NCBI GenBank assembly: GCA_963834425.1
Contig: CAWIBR010000013.1
Location: 434,001 to 498,000, forward strand
Reading direction: 5' to 3'
Length of the DNA stretch: 64,000 nt
Origin: CAVURS01 sp963834425
Lineage (GTDB): Bacteria > Actinomycetota > Actinomycetes > Actinomycetales > CAVURS01
Part shown: positions 63,519 to 64,000 of the stretch, piece after piece
Position numbering within the stretch: the stretch's first letter is position 1
Layout of the letters: each line of letters opens with the position of its first letter
The notes under the pieces: generated by a model
Seen by the model: only the letters and a program-made list of their open reading frames with translations
What the model was told of the DNA's origin: nothing
The model's database searches: none
Made by a program: the position numbers and the translations under genes

Positions 63519-63977
63519 GGCCTGGCGAAGCAGTGGCAGGACGCGGTGGGGGACCTGGGTGTCCAGCGCGATCAGGGTCGAGGTGCGCAGGACGTGCGCG
63601 TCGTCCACCACCTGGTCGATCACGCGCTGCAGGTCCGCGTTGGACCGTGCGACGACCCGCACCAACAGGTCGCCCACGCCGGTGATCGTGTGCGCCTCGA
63701 TCACTTCGGGGATGGCCGCGAGGTGGAGCGCGACCGCGTCGTGGCCGAGTCCCTGGCGGATCTCCAGCGAGCAGAAGGCCGTGACCGGATAGCCCATCGC
63801 CGCCGGATCGAGTTCGGGCCCGAAGCCACGGACGACGCCGTCGCGCACCATCCGGTCCAGGCGCGACTGCACCGTCCCGCGGGCCACGCCCAGCCGGCGC
63901 GAGGCCTCCAGCACGCCGACCCGCGGCTCGCTGGCGAAGAGCTCGAGGATCTCGGCGTCCAGCCGGTCAACGCTCAT
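63510..63977 (-). CDS. Lrp/AsnC-family transcriptional regulator
   Basis: A 155-aa regulator. The helix-turn-helix is LDAEILELFASEPRVGVLEA and GVARGTVQSRLDRMVRDGVV; the RAM domain is PVTAFCSLEIRQGLGHDAVA, ending HRVLPLLRQAAP. It differs clearly from the Lrp protein at 52411, so the two are separate paralogues. It starts at ATG 63977 near the window edge, probably diverging from a gene outside. Its 3' end runs into a tandem repeat that supplies the stop codon. Confidence 0.92.
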   Translation of the reverse strand: MSVDRLDAEILELFASEPRVGVLEASRRLGVARGTVQSRLDRMVRDGVVRGFGPELDPAAMGYPVTAFCSLEIRQGLGHDAVALHLAAIPEVIEAHTITGVGDLLVRVVARSNADLQRVIDQVVDDAHVLRTSTLIALDTQVPHRVLPLLRQAAP

Positions 63978-64000
63978 CGGGCCAGAGTGACGCTCGACGA

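Overview
The window is about 70% GC, densely packed and bacterial. It carries an actinobacterial core set: a WhiB1-type iron-sulfur regulator facing a PdtaS-type kinase, the prfB-ftsE-ftsX-smpB-ssrA block, a tmRNA tag ending in FALAA, a DUF3039 protein, a large NAD-glutamate dehydrogenase and a likely 10-methyl fatty acid gene pair. An order Propionibacteriales (Nocardioidaceae-like) origin is a guess from the tag peptide and gene content; I could not test it.

Layout. 1-5.4 kb: 3' part of NAD-glutamate dehydrogenase running in frame into a PdtaS-like kinase, then whiB1 on the other strand behind a strong shared terminator. 6-10.7 kb: a broken membrane protein gene, a crcB pair (fluoride export), a YrhK-like protein, glutamate decarboxylase, a GNAT enzyme, and a methyltransferase truncated beside a palindromic repeat. 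10.7-20 kb: an FHA/membrane/FtsK-SpoIIIE ATPase diverging from a Tad-type secretion/pilus operon (tadA, tadB, tadC, pilin-like, two TadE-like, TadG-like). 20-26.7 kb: an orphan C-protein-like XRE regulator with a dyad operator, then prfB, ftsE, ftsX, smpB, a DUF2207 protein, a flavin/F420 enzyme and ssrA. 26.9-28.9 kb: small stress-type genes (DUF7144, flavodoxin-like, DUF6325, SHOCT). 29-33 kb: an MMPL transporter with a NarL-type two-component pair. 33-35 kb: a HerA-like ATPase and a Clp N-domain remnant. 35-40 kb: an operon of histidine kinase, response regulator continuous with a Na+/H+ antiporter, and SulP transporter. 40-42 kb: small membrane proteins and a YidC-like insertase. 42-47 kb: a sugar operon (glucose dehydrogenase, GH13, MGH1-type glucosidase). 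47-52.9 kb: a ferric-reductase-like protein, a class III aminotransferase, a hemerythrin-like protein and an APC permease opposite an Lrp regulator. 52.9-59 kb: an FMN lactate-oxidase family enzyme, a membrane protein, TmsA/TmsB-like genes and malic enzyme. 59-64 kb: VanZ-like, YqgE, DUF3039, MFS, soluble transhydrogenase, a repeat-rich gap and a second Lrp gene.

Two features cut across the window. First, more than twenty reading-frame breaks split otherwise well-conserved genes, including ftsX; both sides of each break still look like good protein and several breaks lie in short G or C runs. Uncorrected consensus indels are the best explanation, so apparent fusions and pseudogenes must be read with that in mind. 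Second, many genes have a TANNNT box 6-7 bases before the start codon, the usual arrangement for leaderless actinobacterial mRNAs.

The best candidates for something unusual are the response-regulator/antiporter continuous frame inside a kinase-antiporter-SulP operon, the FHA-FtsK ATPase paired with a Tad operon across a region holding a perfect DnaA-box sequence, and the orphan C-protein-like regulator with its dyad. I found no CRISPR array, insertion sequence, integrase, rRNA or tRNA.
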